Of a DNA stretch of 64,000 nt, positions 25,732 through 33,825 are shown in pieces. Location of the stretch: positions 930,001 to 994,000 of the forward strand of contig CAVXGZ010000008.1 of NCBI GenBank assembly GCA_963761325.1, written 5' to 3'. The DNA is from Streptantibioticus_C sp963761325 (lineage in GTDB: Bacteria > Actinomycetota > Actinomycetes > Streptomycetales > Streptomycetaceae). Position 1 is the first letter of the stretch, and each line of letters starts with the position of its first letter. The notes under the pieces were generated by a model. The model saw nothing but the letters and a program-made list of their open reading frames with translations. It searched no databases and had not been told where the DNA came from. The position numbers were made by a program, and so were the translations under genes.

Positions 25732-26585
25732 AGCCGGCAGGCGTGGATGCCGGTGGTCAGGATGGCCCGGGCGCCCAGCTCGTAGAGGTCGTCCATGATC
25801 CGCTGCGCCTCGCCGGCCGGGACCATCGAGCGGACCGCGACCCAGCCCTCGTGGTGCAGCGGGGAGATGGTCGGCGACTCCAGGCCCGGCGTCAGGGCGA
25901 CCGCCTCGTCGACCCGCTCGGCCCGGATGTCGTAGTCCATCATCACGTAGCGGCGGGCCACCAGGACGCCCTGCATGCGGCGCAGGAACTGCTGGACCTT
26001 CGGCTCGGCCGGACCCTGGTCACCGGCGCCGGCCCGGCGGATGACGACCGCCTCGGACTCCAGGATCGGCTCGCCGATGATCTCCAGGCCGGCGTTGCGC
26101 AGGGTGGTGCCGGTCTCCACGACGTCGGCGATGACCTCGGCGACACCGAGCTGGATCGCGGTCTCCACCGCGCCGTCCAGGTGGACGACGGACGCCTGCA
26201 CGCCGTGGTCCGCGAGGTGCTTCTCGACCAGGCCGGCGAAGGAGGTGGCGACGGTCAGGCCGCCGAACTCCTTGACGTCGGTGACGGTGCCGGCCCGGGT
26301 GGCGTAGCGGAAGGTGGAGGCGCCGAAGCCGAGTCGCATGATCTCCTCGGCCTTCGCCCCGGAGTCCAGCAGCAGGTCGCGGCCGGTGATGCCGATGTCG
26401 AGCCGGCCGGAGCCGACGTAGAGGGCGATGTCGCGCGGCCGCAGGAAGAAGAACTCCACCTGGTTGTCGCCGTCCACCAGGACCAGTTCGCGGCGGTCCT
26501 TGCGCTGGCGGTATCCGGCCTCATGGAGCATCGCCGCCGCGGGCTCGGAGAGTGCACCCTTGTTGGGGACGGCGATGCGCAGCAT
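25728..26585 (-). CDS. hisG: ATP phosphoribosyltransferase, long form
   Basis: 285 aa from the ATG at 26585 (LRIAVPNKG). It catalyses the first step of histidine synthesis, ATP + PRPP to phosphoribosyl-ATP. The length and the C-terminal regulatory domain (about 210-285, TPGLESPTISPLHHEGWVAV) mark it as the long, histidine-inhibited hexameric type that needs no HisZ. The PRPP-binding segment IADVVETGTTLRNAGLEII is clear. It is coupled to the PH gene downstream and lies 56 bp after hisE. Confidence 0.96.
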   Translation of the reverse strand: MLRIAVPNKGALSEPAAAMLHEAGYRQRKDRRELVLVDGDNQVEFFFLRPRDIALYVGSGRLDIGITGRDLLLDSGAKAEEIMRLGFGASTFRYATRAGTVTDVKEFGGLTVATSFAGLVEKHLADHGVQASVVHLDGAVETAIQLGVAEVIADVVETGTTLRNAGLEIIGEPILESEAVVIRRAGAGDQGPAEPKVQQFLRRMQGVLVARRYVMMDYDIRAERVDEAVALTPGLESPTISPLHHEGWVAVRSMVPAGEAQRIMDDLYELGARAILTTGIHACRL

Positions 26586-26641
26586 GGTGCGTGGTTCCTT
26601 CGTGCGTTCGGTGGACACGGCTCAGCGGATATCGGGGATGT

Positions 26642-26914
26642 TCACAGGTGAGCGTATACGTCGTCCAGGGAGATGCCCCGGGCGACCATCATCACCTGAA
26701 GGTGGTACAGCAGTTGGGAGATCTCCTCGGCGGTGCGTTCGGCGCCCTCGTGCTCGGCGGCCATCCACACCTCGGCGGCCTCCTCGACCACCTTCTTGCC
26801 GATGGAGTGCACTCCCTGCTCCACCAGTTGCGCGGTGCGCGAGGTGGCGGGGTCGGCGGAGGCAGCCTTGGTGCGGAGCTCGGTGAAGAGCTCCTCGAAT
26901 GTCTTGTTGGCCAT
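26642..26914 (-). CDS. hisE: phosphoribosyl-ATP pyrophosphatase
   Basis: 90 aa. It performs the second step of histidine synthesis, hydrolysing phosphoribosyl-ATP to phosphoribosyl-AMP. An all-alpha MazG-like fold is shown by KKVVEEAAEVWMAAEHEG (metal-binding glutamates) and EEISQLLYHLQVMMVARG. As is usual in actinobacteria it is separate from hisI. It follows ribH by 34 bp. Confidence 0.96.
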   Translation of the reverse strand: MANKTFEELFTELRTKAASADPATSRTAQLVEQGVHSIGKKVVEEAAEVWMAAEHEGAERTAEEISQLLYHLQVMMVARGISLDDVYAHL

Positions 26915-26948
26915 GGTGGTGCCTAGCCTAGTGGTCCCAACCCGCTCG

Positions 26949-27434
26949 TCAGCGCCACGGCTCGGATACCGAGCGCAGCGTGGCGGCGGTGGCCACCGCG
27001 GCGGTGACCGCCTCGTGGCCCTTGTCCTCCGACGATCCCTCCAGGCCGGCCCGCTGCAGCGCCTGCTCCTCGGTGTCGCAGGTCAGCACGCCGAAGCCGA
27101 CCGGCACGCCGCTGTCCACCGAGACCTGGGTGAGCCCGGCGGTGGCGGCCTGGCAGACGTAGTCGAAGTGCGGGGTACCGCCGCGGATCACCACGCCGAG
27201 CGCGACCACCGCGTCGTAGCCGCGGCCGGCCAGCACCTTGGCGGCGACCGGCAGTTCGAAGCAGCCGGGGACCCGCACCACCGTCGGCTCCTCGATGCCC
27301 AGCTCGTCCAGCGCCCGCAGGGCACCGTCCAGCAGGCCGTCCATGACCTGCCGGTGCCACTGCGCCGCGATGACCGCGACCCGCAGGTCACCGCACTTGC
27401 GCAACTCCAACTCGGGGGCGCCCTTGCCGCTCAA
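26949..27434 (-). CDS. ribH: 6,7-dimethyl-8-ribityllumazine synthase
   Basis: 161 aa, TTG start at 27434 with GAGGAG upstream. It condenses 5-amino-6-ribitylaminouracil with dihydroxybutanone phosphate to form lumazine. Typical motifs: AQWHRQVMDGLLDGA, VPGCFELPVAAK, GVVIRGGTPHFDYVC and GVLTCDTEEQALQRAG. Length is normal. It lies 61 bp after ribBA, the widest gap among the rib genes. Confidence 0.96.
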   Translation of the reverse strand: MSGKGAPELELRKCGDLRVAVIAAQWHRQVMDGLLDGALRALDELGIEEPTVVRVPGCFELPVAAKVLAGRGYDAVVALGVVIRGGTPHFDYVCQAATAGLTQVSVDSGVPVGFGVLTCDTEEQALQRAGLEGSSEDKGHEAVTAAVATAATLRSVSEPWR

Positions 27435-27495
27435 CGTCTCTCCTCGGTGATCGTGGTGCTCGGGTCGTGTGGTGGCGGCGGGCGGCCGCCGCGCG

Positions 27496-28779
27496 CTACT
27501 GGTTGCCGCACACCCCGGCGCGGCCGGCCTCCAGCCACGGCAGTTCGTGGCCCATCCGGTCGCGCTTGGTGCGCAGATAACGCAGGTTGTGCTCGCCGGC
27601 GCCCTCCGGCACCGGTTCGCGGCCCGCGACCCGCAGCCCGTGGGCGGCGAGCGCGGCGACCTTGTCGGGGTTGTTGGTCATCAGCCGCACCGAGCGCACC
27701 CCGAGGTCGGTCAGGATGCTCGCGCCGGCGCCGTAGTCCCGGGAGTCGGCGGGCAGTCCGAGTTCGAGGTTGGCGTCGAGCGTGTCGCGGCCGCGCTCCT
27801 GGAGTTCGTAGGCGCGCAGCTTCGGCAGCAGGCCGATCCCGCGGCCCTCGTGGCCGCGCAGGTAGACCACCACGCCGCGGCCCTCGGCGGCCACCCGCTC
27901 CAGCGACGCCTGCAGTTGGGGACCGCAGTCGCAGCGCAGCGAGCCGAAGACGTCGCCGGTCAGGCACTCGGAGTGCACCCGCACCAGCACGTCCTCGCCG
28001 TCGCCGAGGTCGCCGGCGACCAGCGCGATGTGCTCCAGCCCGTCGGCGTTGTCCCGGTAGCCGTAGCCGCGGAACTCGCCGTGCGCGGTGGGCAGCCGGA
28101 TCTCCGCCTCGCGGCGCACCACCGGCTCGCTCTCGCCCAGGTAGGCGATCAGGTCCTCTATGGAGATGATCGCCAGCGAGTGCTTGCGGGCGAACGAGAC
28201 GAGTTCGGGCAGCCGGGCCATGGTGCCGTCCTCGTTGGCGATCTCGCAGATCGCCGCGGCCGGGCGCAGTCCGGCGAGCCGGGCGAGGTCGACGCCCGCC
28301 TCGGTGTGGCCGGCCCGGGTCAGCACGCCGCCGGGGCGGGCGCGCAGCGGGAAGACGTGGCCGGGGCGCACGAAGTCGCCGGGCTCGCTGCCGGGCGCGG
28401 CCAGCATCCGCAGGGTCAGGGCGCGGTCGGCGGCCGAGATGCCGGTGGTGACGCCGTGCACGGGCGCGGCGTCCACGCTGACGGTGAACGCGGTGCTCAT
28501 CGACTCGGTGTTGTGCTCGACCATCTGCGGCAGCTCCAGCCGGTCGAGCTCGTCGCCCGGCATCGGCGCGCAGATCAGGCCGCGGGCCTCGGTCATCATG
28601 AACGCGACCAGTTCGGGGGTGGCCAGTTCGGCGGCGAAGACCAGGTCGCCCTCGTTCTCCCGGGACTCGTCGTCGACCACCACGACCGCGCGGCCCGCCG
28701 CGATCTCGGTGACGGCCAGCTCCACGGGGTCGAGGAGGCGTTCGCCCTCCTCCGGGTACCAGCTCTGCAGGACACTCAT
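27496..28779 (-). CDS. ribBA: bifunctional DHBP synthase / GTP cyclohydrolase II
   Basis: 427 aa from the ATG at 28779, overlapping the ribM stop by 4 bp. The N-terminal half is 3,4-dihydroxy-2-butanone-4-phosphate synthase (DDESRENEGDLVFAAE, EHNTESMSTAFTVSVD, RPGHVFPLRARPGG). The C-terminal half is GTP cyclohydrolase II with the zinc cysteines in CLTGDVFGSLRCDCG and the loop YLRGHEGRGIGL. It supplies both precursors of riboflavin. The C-terminal tail ends AGRAGVCGNQ. Confidence 0.96.
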   Translation of the reverse strand: MSVLQSWYPEEGERLLDPVELAVTEIAAGRAVVVVDDESRENEGDLVFAAELATPELVAFMMTEARGLICAPMPGDELDRLELPQMVEHNTESMSTAFTVSVDAAPVHGVTTGISAADRALTLRMLAAPGSEPGDFVRPGHVFPLRARPGGVLTRAGHTEAGVDLARLAGLRPAAAICEIANEDGTMARLPELVSFARKHSLAIISIEDLIAYLGESEPVVRREAEIRLPTAHGEFRGYGYRDNADGLEHIALVAGDLGDGEDVLVRVHSECLTGDVFGSLRCDCGPQLQASLERVAAEGRGVVVYLRGHEGRGIGLLPKLRAYELQERGRDTLDANLELGLPADSRDYGAGASILTDLGVRSVRLMTNNPDKVAALAAHGLRVAGREPVPEGAGEHNLRYLRTKRDRMGHELPWLEAGRAGVCGNQ

Positions 28780-29423
28780 GCGACGGCTCCTTCCGGGACC
28801 GGACCGGTTCGCACCCGGGTCCGCGACCACCAGGCGCGCATCCCGGCGATCACCAGGACGAAGTAGATGACGTAGACCAGCGCGGAGAACTTCAGGTCGC
28901 TGCTCCAGGCCAGCGGGACGCCGACCACGTCGACGGCGAGCCAGGCGAACCAGAACTCCACCCAGCCGCGGGCCATGGCGTACATCGCGGCGAGCGTGCC
29001 GACGAAGATGTACGCGTCCGGCCAGGGGTTCCACGACAGCGAGGGGAACGCGGTGAACAGGCCGACGACCGCCAGGGTGCCGAGCACGGTGCCGCCGGCC
29101 AGCCAGCCGCGCTCCCGCCAGCTGGCGAACCGGACCTCGACGGCGCCGGAGTCGCGCCGTCCCTGCCGCCAGCGCGCCCAGCCCCATCCGGCGACCACCA
29201 CGACGAGCAGCTGCTTGCCGACGCCGCCGGCCAACTGCGCGGACCAGTAGGCGATCACCAGCACGGCGCCGGACAGCAGCTGGACCGGCCAGGCGATCAC
29301 CGAGCGGCGCCAGCCCAGCGCGAGGCCGGCCAGGCCCAGCAGGTTGCCGGTCATGTCCGCCCACTTGACGTGCTCCCCGAAGACCGAGAAGGCGACGCTG
29401 TTGAGCGAGTCGACACCGCTCAC
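28776..29423 (-). CDS. ribM: riboflavin transporter RibM (PnuC family)
   Basis: 215 aa, GTG start at 29423 overlapping the ribE stop. A hydrophobic protein of about seven membrane segments with the PnuC-type motifs WADMTGNLLGLAGLALG, QLLSGAVLVIAYW and AYIFVGTLAAMYAMARGWVEFW. The PnuC fold usually imports nicotinamide riboside, but RibM of Corynebacterium and Streptomyces, encoded within rib operons under FMN riboswitches, takes up riboflavin. The position here makes RibM the better call. Confidence 0.9.
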   Translation of the reverse strand: MSGVDSLNSVAFSVFGEHVKWADMTGNLLGLAGLALGWRRSVIAWPVQLLSGAVLVIAYWSAQLAGGVGKQLLVVVVAGWGWARWRQGRRDSGAVEVRFASWRERGWLAGGTVLGTLAVVGLFTAFPSLSWNPWPDAYIFVGTLAAMYAMARGWVEFWFAWLAVDVVGVPLAWSSDLKFSALVYVIYFVLVIAGMRAWWSRTRVRTGPVPEGAVA

Positions 29424-30025
29424 CGCACGCCCTCCGTCCGGTCGCCGAGCAGGCGTTCCACGTACTTGGCGAGCACATCGACCTCCAGGTTGACCGGGTC
29501 GCCGACCTGCTTGACGCCCAGGGTGGTGAGCGCGAGCGTGGTCGGGATCAGGCTGACGGTGAAGAAGTCGGGTCCGGCGTCCACGACGGTGAGGCTGATG
29601 CCGTCCACCGTGATCGAGCCCTTCTCGACGACGTAGCGCGACAGGTTCTCCGGCAGGGCGATCCGGACGATCTCCCAGTGCTCGGCCGGGGTGCGGGCGG
29701 CGATGGTGCCGGTGCCGTCCACGTGGCCCTGCACGAGGTGGCCGCCGAGCCGGCCGCCGAGCGCCATCGGGCGTTCCAGGTTGACGCGGGAGCCGGGCCG
29801 CAGCGCGCCGAGGCTGGAGCGCTTGAGGGTCTCGGCCATCACGTCGGCGGTGAAGGAGCCGTCGGCGGTCCCGACGACGGTGAGGCAGACCCCGTTGACC
29901 GCGATCGAGTCGCCGTGCGCGGCGCCTTCGGTGACCAGGGGTCCGTTCACGGTGAAGCGGCAGGCGTCCGCGAGGTCCTCGACCGCGGCGACCTCGCCCA
30001 ACTCTTCGACGATTCCGGTGAACAC
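29420..30025 (-). CDS. ribE: riboflavin synthase alpha chain
   Basis: 201 aa, GTG start at 30025. It dismutates two lumazines to riboflavin. Two lumazine-binding barrels are seen, each with a start of the MFTGIVEELG / HLVQGHVDGTG kind and the motifs SIAVNGVCLTVV and SITVDGISLTVVD. The length is normal. It begins 3 bp after the ribD stop and overlaps ribM by 4 bp. Confidence 0.95.
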   Translation of the reverse strand: MFTGIVEELGEVAAVEDLADACRFTVNGPLVTEGAAHGDSIAVNGVCLTVVGTADGSFTADVMAETLKRSSLGALRPGSRVNLERPMALGGRLGGHLVQGHVDGTGTIAARTPAEHWEIVRIALPENLSRYVVEKGSITVDGISLTVVDAGPDFFTVSLIPTTLALTTLGVKQVGDPVNLEVDVLAKYVERLLGDRTEGVR

Positions 30026-30028
30026 GGC

Positions 30029-31141
30029 TCAGCTCTCCTCGGGACGGCGGGGACGGGCGGTGACCCGCAGGTCGGTGCCGATGCGCGTGACGTCGGCCGC
30101 TTCCAGCCGGAGCGCGTCGGCGATGGTGGTGATGCCGGCGTCGGCGAGGGCGGCGGGCCCGGCGCCGAGCAGGACGGGTGCGAGATAGCCGACGACCTTG
30201 TCCACCGCGCCGGCCGCCACGAAGGACCCGGCCAGCGTCGGGCCGCCCTCCAGCAGCACGGAGCGCACGTCGCGGCGGTACAACTCGGCGAGCAGCGCGG
30301 GGATGTCCAGGCCGCGGCCGGCCGGCGAGCGCGGCAGCCGCACGACCTCGGCCGGGCAGTCGGGCCCGGTCAGGTGGTCGGCGGCCGCGTCGTCGGCGAC
30401 CGCGACCAGGGTGGGGGCGGCGCCGTCCAGGATCCGGGCGCCGGGCTTGACGGCCGCCGCGGTGTCCACGACGACGCGCAGCGGCTGCACGAGAGCGGTG
30501 GCGCCCTCGACGCGGGCGGCGAGTTGGGGGTCGTCGGCGCGCAGCGTGCCGGAGCCGACCACGACGGCGTCCGCCTCGGCGCGCAGCCGGTGCACGTCGG
30601 CGCGGGCCTCGGCGCCGGTGATCCACCGGCTGGTCCCGTCGGCGGCGGCGATCCGGCCGTCCAGGGTGGCCGCGTACTTCCACAGCACGAACGGCCGGCC
30701 GCGGCGGACGGCGGTCAGCCACGCCTCGTTGCCGGCGGCGGCCTCGGCGGCCAACAGGCCCCCCTCGACCGCGACTCCGGCGGCGCGCAGGGTGTCGACC
30801 CCGCCGGCCGCGGACGGGTTGGGGTCGGCGACCGCGTAGACGACCCGGCGGACCCCGGCCTCGATCAGCGCCCGGGTGCACGGGCCGGTGCGTCCGGTGT
30901 GGTCGCAGGGCTCCAGCGTGACGACCGCGGTGCCGCCGCGGGCCCGCTCGCCGGCCGCGCGCAGCGCCAGGACCTCGGCGTGCGGACCGCCGGCCCGCCG
31001 GTGCCAGCCCTCCCCCGCCACCCGGCCGCCGGCGTCGAGCACGACGCATCCCACGACCGGGTTGGGGCTGGTGGAGCCGAGGGCACGGGCGGCGAGCGCG
31101 ACGGCGCGCCGCATCGCCTCGGTCTCCTGCGGAGTGGCCAC
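30029..31141 (-). CDS. ribD: bifunctional riboflavin deaminase-reductase
   Basis: 370 aa from the GTG at 31141 with GGGAGG upstream. The N-terminal pyrimidine deaminase has the zinc ligands H54 (HAE) and the two cysteines of EPCDHTGRTGPC (C79, C88). The C-terminal NADPH-dependent reductase has KYAATLDGRIA, VGSGTLRADDPQL and LLEGGPTLAGSF. It is the first gene after the FMN riboswitch, with a leader of about 160 nt. Confidence 0.95.
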   Translation of the reverse strand: MATPQETEAMRRAVALAARALGSTSPNPVVGCVVLDAGGRVAGEGWHRRAGGPHAEVLALRAAGERARGGTAVVTLEPCDHTGRTGPCTRALIEAGVRRVVYAVADPNPSAAGGVDTLRAAGVAVEGGLLAAEAAAGNEAWLTAVRRGRPFVLWKYAATLDGRIAAADGTSRWITGAEARADVHRLRAEADAVVVGSGTLRADDPQLAARVEGATALVQPLRVVVDTAAAVKPGARILDGAAPTLVAVADDAAADHLTGPDCPAEVVRLPRSPAGRGLDIPALLAELYRRDVRSVLLEGGPTLAGSFVAAGAVDKVVGYLAPVLLGAGPAALADAGITTIADALRLEAADVTRIGTDLRVTARPRRPEES

Positions 31142-31301
31142 CGGGTCCTCCCTGCCTTTTCTGGCACGGACTCCGGGGCTGTGGTGGGACAATAACGGAG
31201 AACCCGACCGGGGGACGCCGGGACGACGAACGGCGATACGCGACGGACAGGTCGCGGCGGTTCACCGGCCACGGCGTACCGGTTCGGCTCCGTCGCGCAC
31301 T

Positions 31302-31420
31302 GCCTCCCATCCGGACTTTAACCGTCGGTCCAGGAATCTCACCTGGTCAACCGGCCGCTGGCAGCGGCCGGGTCGCGGACTGTAACCGCCGGTTCGGAGT
31401 TTCACCGACCCCGGAGTGCG
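31302..31420 (-). promoter_or_regulatory. FMN riboswitch (RFN element)
   Basis: Read on the minus strand, the conserved RFN blocks occur in order: GGTCGGTGAAACTCC, ACCGGCGGTTACAGTCC, a variable GC-rich stem (GGCCGCTG/CAGCGGCC), GGTGAGATTCC, then ACCGACGGTTAAAGTCC followed by GGATGGGAGG. The closing stem TCCGG/CCGGA is at plus positions 31411-31415 and 31310-31314. It should lower expression of the ribD operon when FMN is abundant, in streptomycetes probably at translation. A possible promoter has TTGACG at 31463-31458. Confidence 0.95.
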
Positions 31421-31522
31421 CTGAACGTCACTGGTACACCTTCAGTGTGCCATGCCGCGTCAAGACGCAGCGTGGGTGATCCAGTGTCCTCAGTCACAGA
31501 ATCCCGACCGAAAAGCGCCGTT

Positions 31523-31879
31523 TCACAGCCGTCCACCGGTCATCCGGGTCACCGGGCCGAAGCGGTGGGAGGCCGAGCGGCGGCCCGCGGCGTAGCACGC
31601 TCCGGCCACCGCGGCACCGAGTCCGGCGCCGGCCGCGACCGTCCCGCGCGCCCGCACCGCGGCCCACGCGGCGACGGCGGCGCCGACCGCCGCGCGAGCC
31701 GCCTTCGCGGTCGTCGCGCGGGAGAACGCCGACGCGGCCCTGCGGCCCGCTTCGGCCTTCGAACGGGCCGGTCCGGTGGCGGACTCGGCCGTCGAGGCGG
31801 CCTCGGAACGCGGCTGTCGCCCACCGGTGCCCGGTGTCCGACGAGTGGACTGGTCCCCATGTGCATTGATTTCAGCCAT
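31523..31879 (-). CDS. small Ala/Arg-rich protein at the end of the gas vesicle cluster
   Basis: 118 aa, ATG at 31879, 28 bp after the gvpK stop in the same direction. The first half is polar (Ser, Arg, Gln), then an alanine-rich amphipathic segment (about 50-75) and a weakly hydrophobic Gly/Ala stretch (GTVAAGAGLGAAVAGACYAAG, about 79-99) that could insert into a membrane. It is not one of the ten standard Streptomyces gvp genes. No function is known; co-transcription with gvpK is likely from spacing. Confidence 0.6.
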   Translation of the reverse strand: MAEINAHGDQSTRRTPGTGGRQPRSEAASTAESATGPARSKAEAGRRAASAFSRATTAKAARAAVGAAVAAWAAVRARGTVAAGAGLGAAVAGACYAAGRRSASHRFGPVTRMTGGRL

Positions 31880-31907
31880 GGTTCTCGCCTAACCACTCGT
31901 CAAGGAT

Positions 31908-32321
31908 TCAAAGCCGCGGACCGAGGACGGATTCGTCGTCCGGCAGCAGCGAGCCGAGCGGACCGAGATCGAGATTGAGGTCCTGCGGGGTCAGCCCGTA
32001 GCGGTCGCACAGTTCGGACATGCGGTCGCGCAGGACCATCAGCGTCATGCCGACGCGTTCCTCCTGTTCCTCGCTGAGGTCGCCGTGGTCCACCCGGTGC
32101 AGGGCGGTGCGCTCCATGAGTTGGCGCAGGAGTTCGGCGATGGTCAGCACAAGTTTCATCAGGTCGCGTTCCACCGTGTCGGGCTCCGCGCCGAACCGCA
32201 GCCGTCCGCTCCGGGCGCTCGCCGGGCGGTCTCCGCCCTCCGCGACGAGGTCGGTCGCGCGGGCCGCGGCTCGCGCGACCTCGTTCCACCGCGCGGCGCG
32301 CGACGCGTCCGGGCTCACCAC
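31908..32321 (-). CDS. gvpK: gas vesicle protein GvpK
   Basis: 137 aa, GTG start at 32321 (a second GTG follows immediately and overlaps the gvpS stop). GvpK is a minor protein needed for gas vesicle assembly. The family core is visible: ERDLMKLVLTIAELLRQLMERTALHRVD and LSEEQEERVGMTLMVLRDRM, then GLTPQDLNLDLGPLGSLL. Last of the canonical gvp genes. Confidence 0.93.
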   Translation of the reverse strand: MVSPDASRAARWNEVARAAARATDLVAEGGDRPASARSGRLRFGAEPDTVERDLMKLVLTIAELLRQLMERTALHRVDHGDLSEEQEERVGMTLMVLRDRMSELCDRYGLTPQDLNLDLGPLGSLLPDDESVLGPRL

Positions 32322-32533
32322 GGCGCGGGGGCGTCGGGGGCGATGGCGCGGACCACCGCGCGCAGGTTGACGTGCACCAGGTCCACGTCGGCGATGGACA
32401 GCACGAGGTCGCCGGTCAGCACGGCGCCGCCGTTGAGCAGCCGGTCGAGCAGGTCGACCAACGCGACCTGCCGGTCCGCGATCCGCCGGTCGCCGCCGAA
32501 CGGGGGCGCCGGGGCGGTCCGGTCACCGTCCAT
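32315..32533 (-). CDS. gvpS: gas vesicle protein GvpS (GvpA-like)
   Basis: 72 aa. A short GvpA-family domain: VALVDLLDRLLNGGAVLTGDLVLSIADVDLVHVNLRAVV. It is one of the three GvpA-like proteins of the cluster (with GvpA and GvpJ), and by position and length matches GvpS. Such paralogues are thought to cap or nucleate the shell. The start overlaps gvpL by 11 bp, and the end overlaps gvpK. Confidence 0.88.
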   Translation of the reverse strand: MDGDRTAPAPPFGGDRRIADRQVALVDLLDRLLNGGAVLTGDLVLSIADVDLVHVNLRAVVRAIAPDAPAPW

Positions 32534-33377
32534 CGCGGACCTCCTCGGACGCCTGCTGGGCGAACGAGTACGGCGCCCAGGGGCCGGTCACCTCGACCCG
32601 GATCCCGGGCTCGGCGCGCGCCGCCTCGGACACCGCCGCGGCGAACTCCGCCGCCCGGTCGACCGGCACCAGGAACGCGTGGTTGGCGATGTTCTCGGCG
32701 TGCCCGGCCTGCCCGGCGTTCCCGCCATCCATCGCCGCCAACGCGCCCTGTTGCGGGCGGTGCGCCACCTGGGCGGAGGCCAGTCCGCCGGCCCGGCGCA
32801 GCACCCGGGTCGCGACCTCGTGGGCGTGCTGCCGGACCGCGTGCGCGCCGTCGCGCTGCGCCCGGCGCTGCCGGAGGTAGGCGCGGCCGGGCGTGTCGCG
32901 GGCCGGGTCGGGCGCCGGCGCGGCAGCGGCGGAGACGGCGGCGGGCTGCCGGGCGTCGGCATAGACCTTGACGCCCCACTCCAGGTGGCCGTCGAGCCGG
33001 GTGAGCAGGTCGTCGAACTCGGCGGCCCGCTCGCGGAGCATGGCGGCGACCCGGGCGTCGTCCACGTACACGGTGGCGAGCCGCATCGGCAGCACGACGA
33101 CGTCCGGGAAGGCGCCGTCGACCACGGCGTGGTGGGCCCGGGCGACGGCCTCCAGCCGTTCCAGGTCGTCGAGTTGGGCCCGCAGGCCGTCCGCGCCGAA
33201 CTCCTCGGCCGGCACGTCGGCCAGCATCGCGCCGAGCCCGCCCTCGCACACCGTGCGCACCCCGGCGCCCGCCACGCCCGAGGTGCCGGCCCGCTCGGCG
33301 GCCGCGGCCAGTCGCGGACCGGCCCGGCCGACGGCGTAGACGTAGCGCAGGCGGTGCGCCGGATCGGTGCCGTTCAT
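32523..33377 (-). CDS. gvpL: gas vesicle protein GvpL (GvpL/GvpF family)
   Basis: 284 aa from the ATG at 33377, overlapping gvpJ by 4 bp. GvpF/L-type proteins are accessory factors that bind GvpA during assembly. Visible family marks: LRYVYAVGR at the N-terminus, AHHAVVDGAFPDVVVLPMRLATVY, LDGHLEWGVKVY and the C-terminal VTGPWAPYSFA. It is longer than the GvpF in the same cluster through a middle insertion (about 150-200) and a short tail. Confidence 0.92.
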   Translation of the reverse strand: MNGTDPAHRLRYVYAVGRAGPRLAAAAERAGTSGVAGAGVRTVCEGGLGAMLADVPAEEFGADGLRAQLDDLERLEAVARAHHAVVDGAFPDVVVLPMRLATVYVDDARVAAMLRERAAEFDDLLTRLDGHLEWGVKVYADARQPAAVSAAAAPAPDPARDTPGRAYLRQRRAQRDGAHAVRQHAHEVATRVLRRAGGLASAQVAHRPQQGALAAMDGGNAGQAGHAENIANHAFLVPVDRAAEFAAAVSEAARAEPGIRVEVTGPWAPYSFAQQASEEVRDGR

Positions 33378-33793
33378 CGCCCGGTCCCTTCCCGGCCGCC
33401 GGCGCGGTCCTCCTCGGCCTCCCGCCGGCCGCCGGGCAGCGACGCGGCCTCCCGCAGCCGGGCGATCTCGTCCCGCAGGTCCTCGTTCTCCCTGGCCAGG
33501 CTCTCGTCGGCGACCGGCGAGCGGTCCGGCACCGAGGCGCGCGAGGAGAGCGAGGGATCGCGCTCCCACCAGTCGATGCCCATCTCCTTCGCCTTGTCGA
33601 CGGAGGCGACCAGCAGCCGGAGCTTGATCGTCAGCAGCTCGATGTCGAGCAGATTGATCTGGATGTCCCCGGCGATGACCACGCCCTTGTCGAGTACGCG
33701 CTCAAGGATGTCGGCCAGGTTGGCGGAGGACCCCTGCGAGCCGTACGGGGACGTCGCGGACGGCCCCATACGGCCGGCGAGTGAATCGGACAC
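33374..33793 (-). CDS. gvpJ: gas vesicle protein GvpJ (GvpA-like)
   Basis: 139 aa, GTG start at 33793. A GvpA-type domain lies at about residues 24-72 (LADILERVLDKGVVIAGDIQINLLDIELLTIKLRLLVAS), followed by a charged coiled-coil-like tail (ESLARENEDLRDEIARLRE). Assigned GvpJ from order and the long C-terminus. The tail could mediate assembly contacts. Confidence 0.9.
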   Translation of the reverse strand: MSDSLAGRMGPSATSPYGSQGSSANLADILERVLDKGVVIAGDIQINLLDIELLTIKLRLLVASVDKAKEMGIDWWERDPSLSSRASVPDRSPVADESLARENEDLRDEIARLREAASLPGGRREAEEDRAGGREGTGR

Positions 33794-33825
33794 GTGTCGT
33801 CAACCCTGTCTGCGGTCAGGACCCG

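Noticed and set aside
28776..31310. An 844-codon minus-strand frame across ribD, ribE and ribM
   Set aside because: Only its last 215 codons (ribM) are real; the rest is an out-of-frame reading of ribD and ribE.
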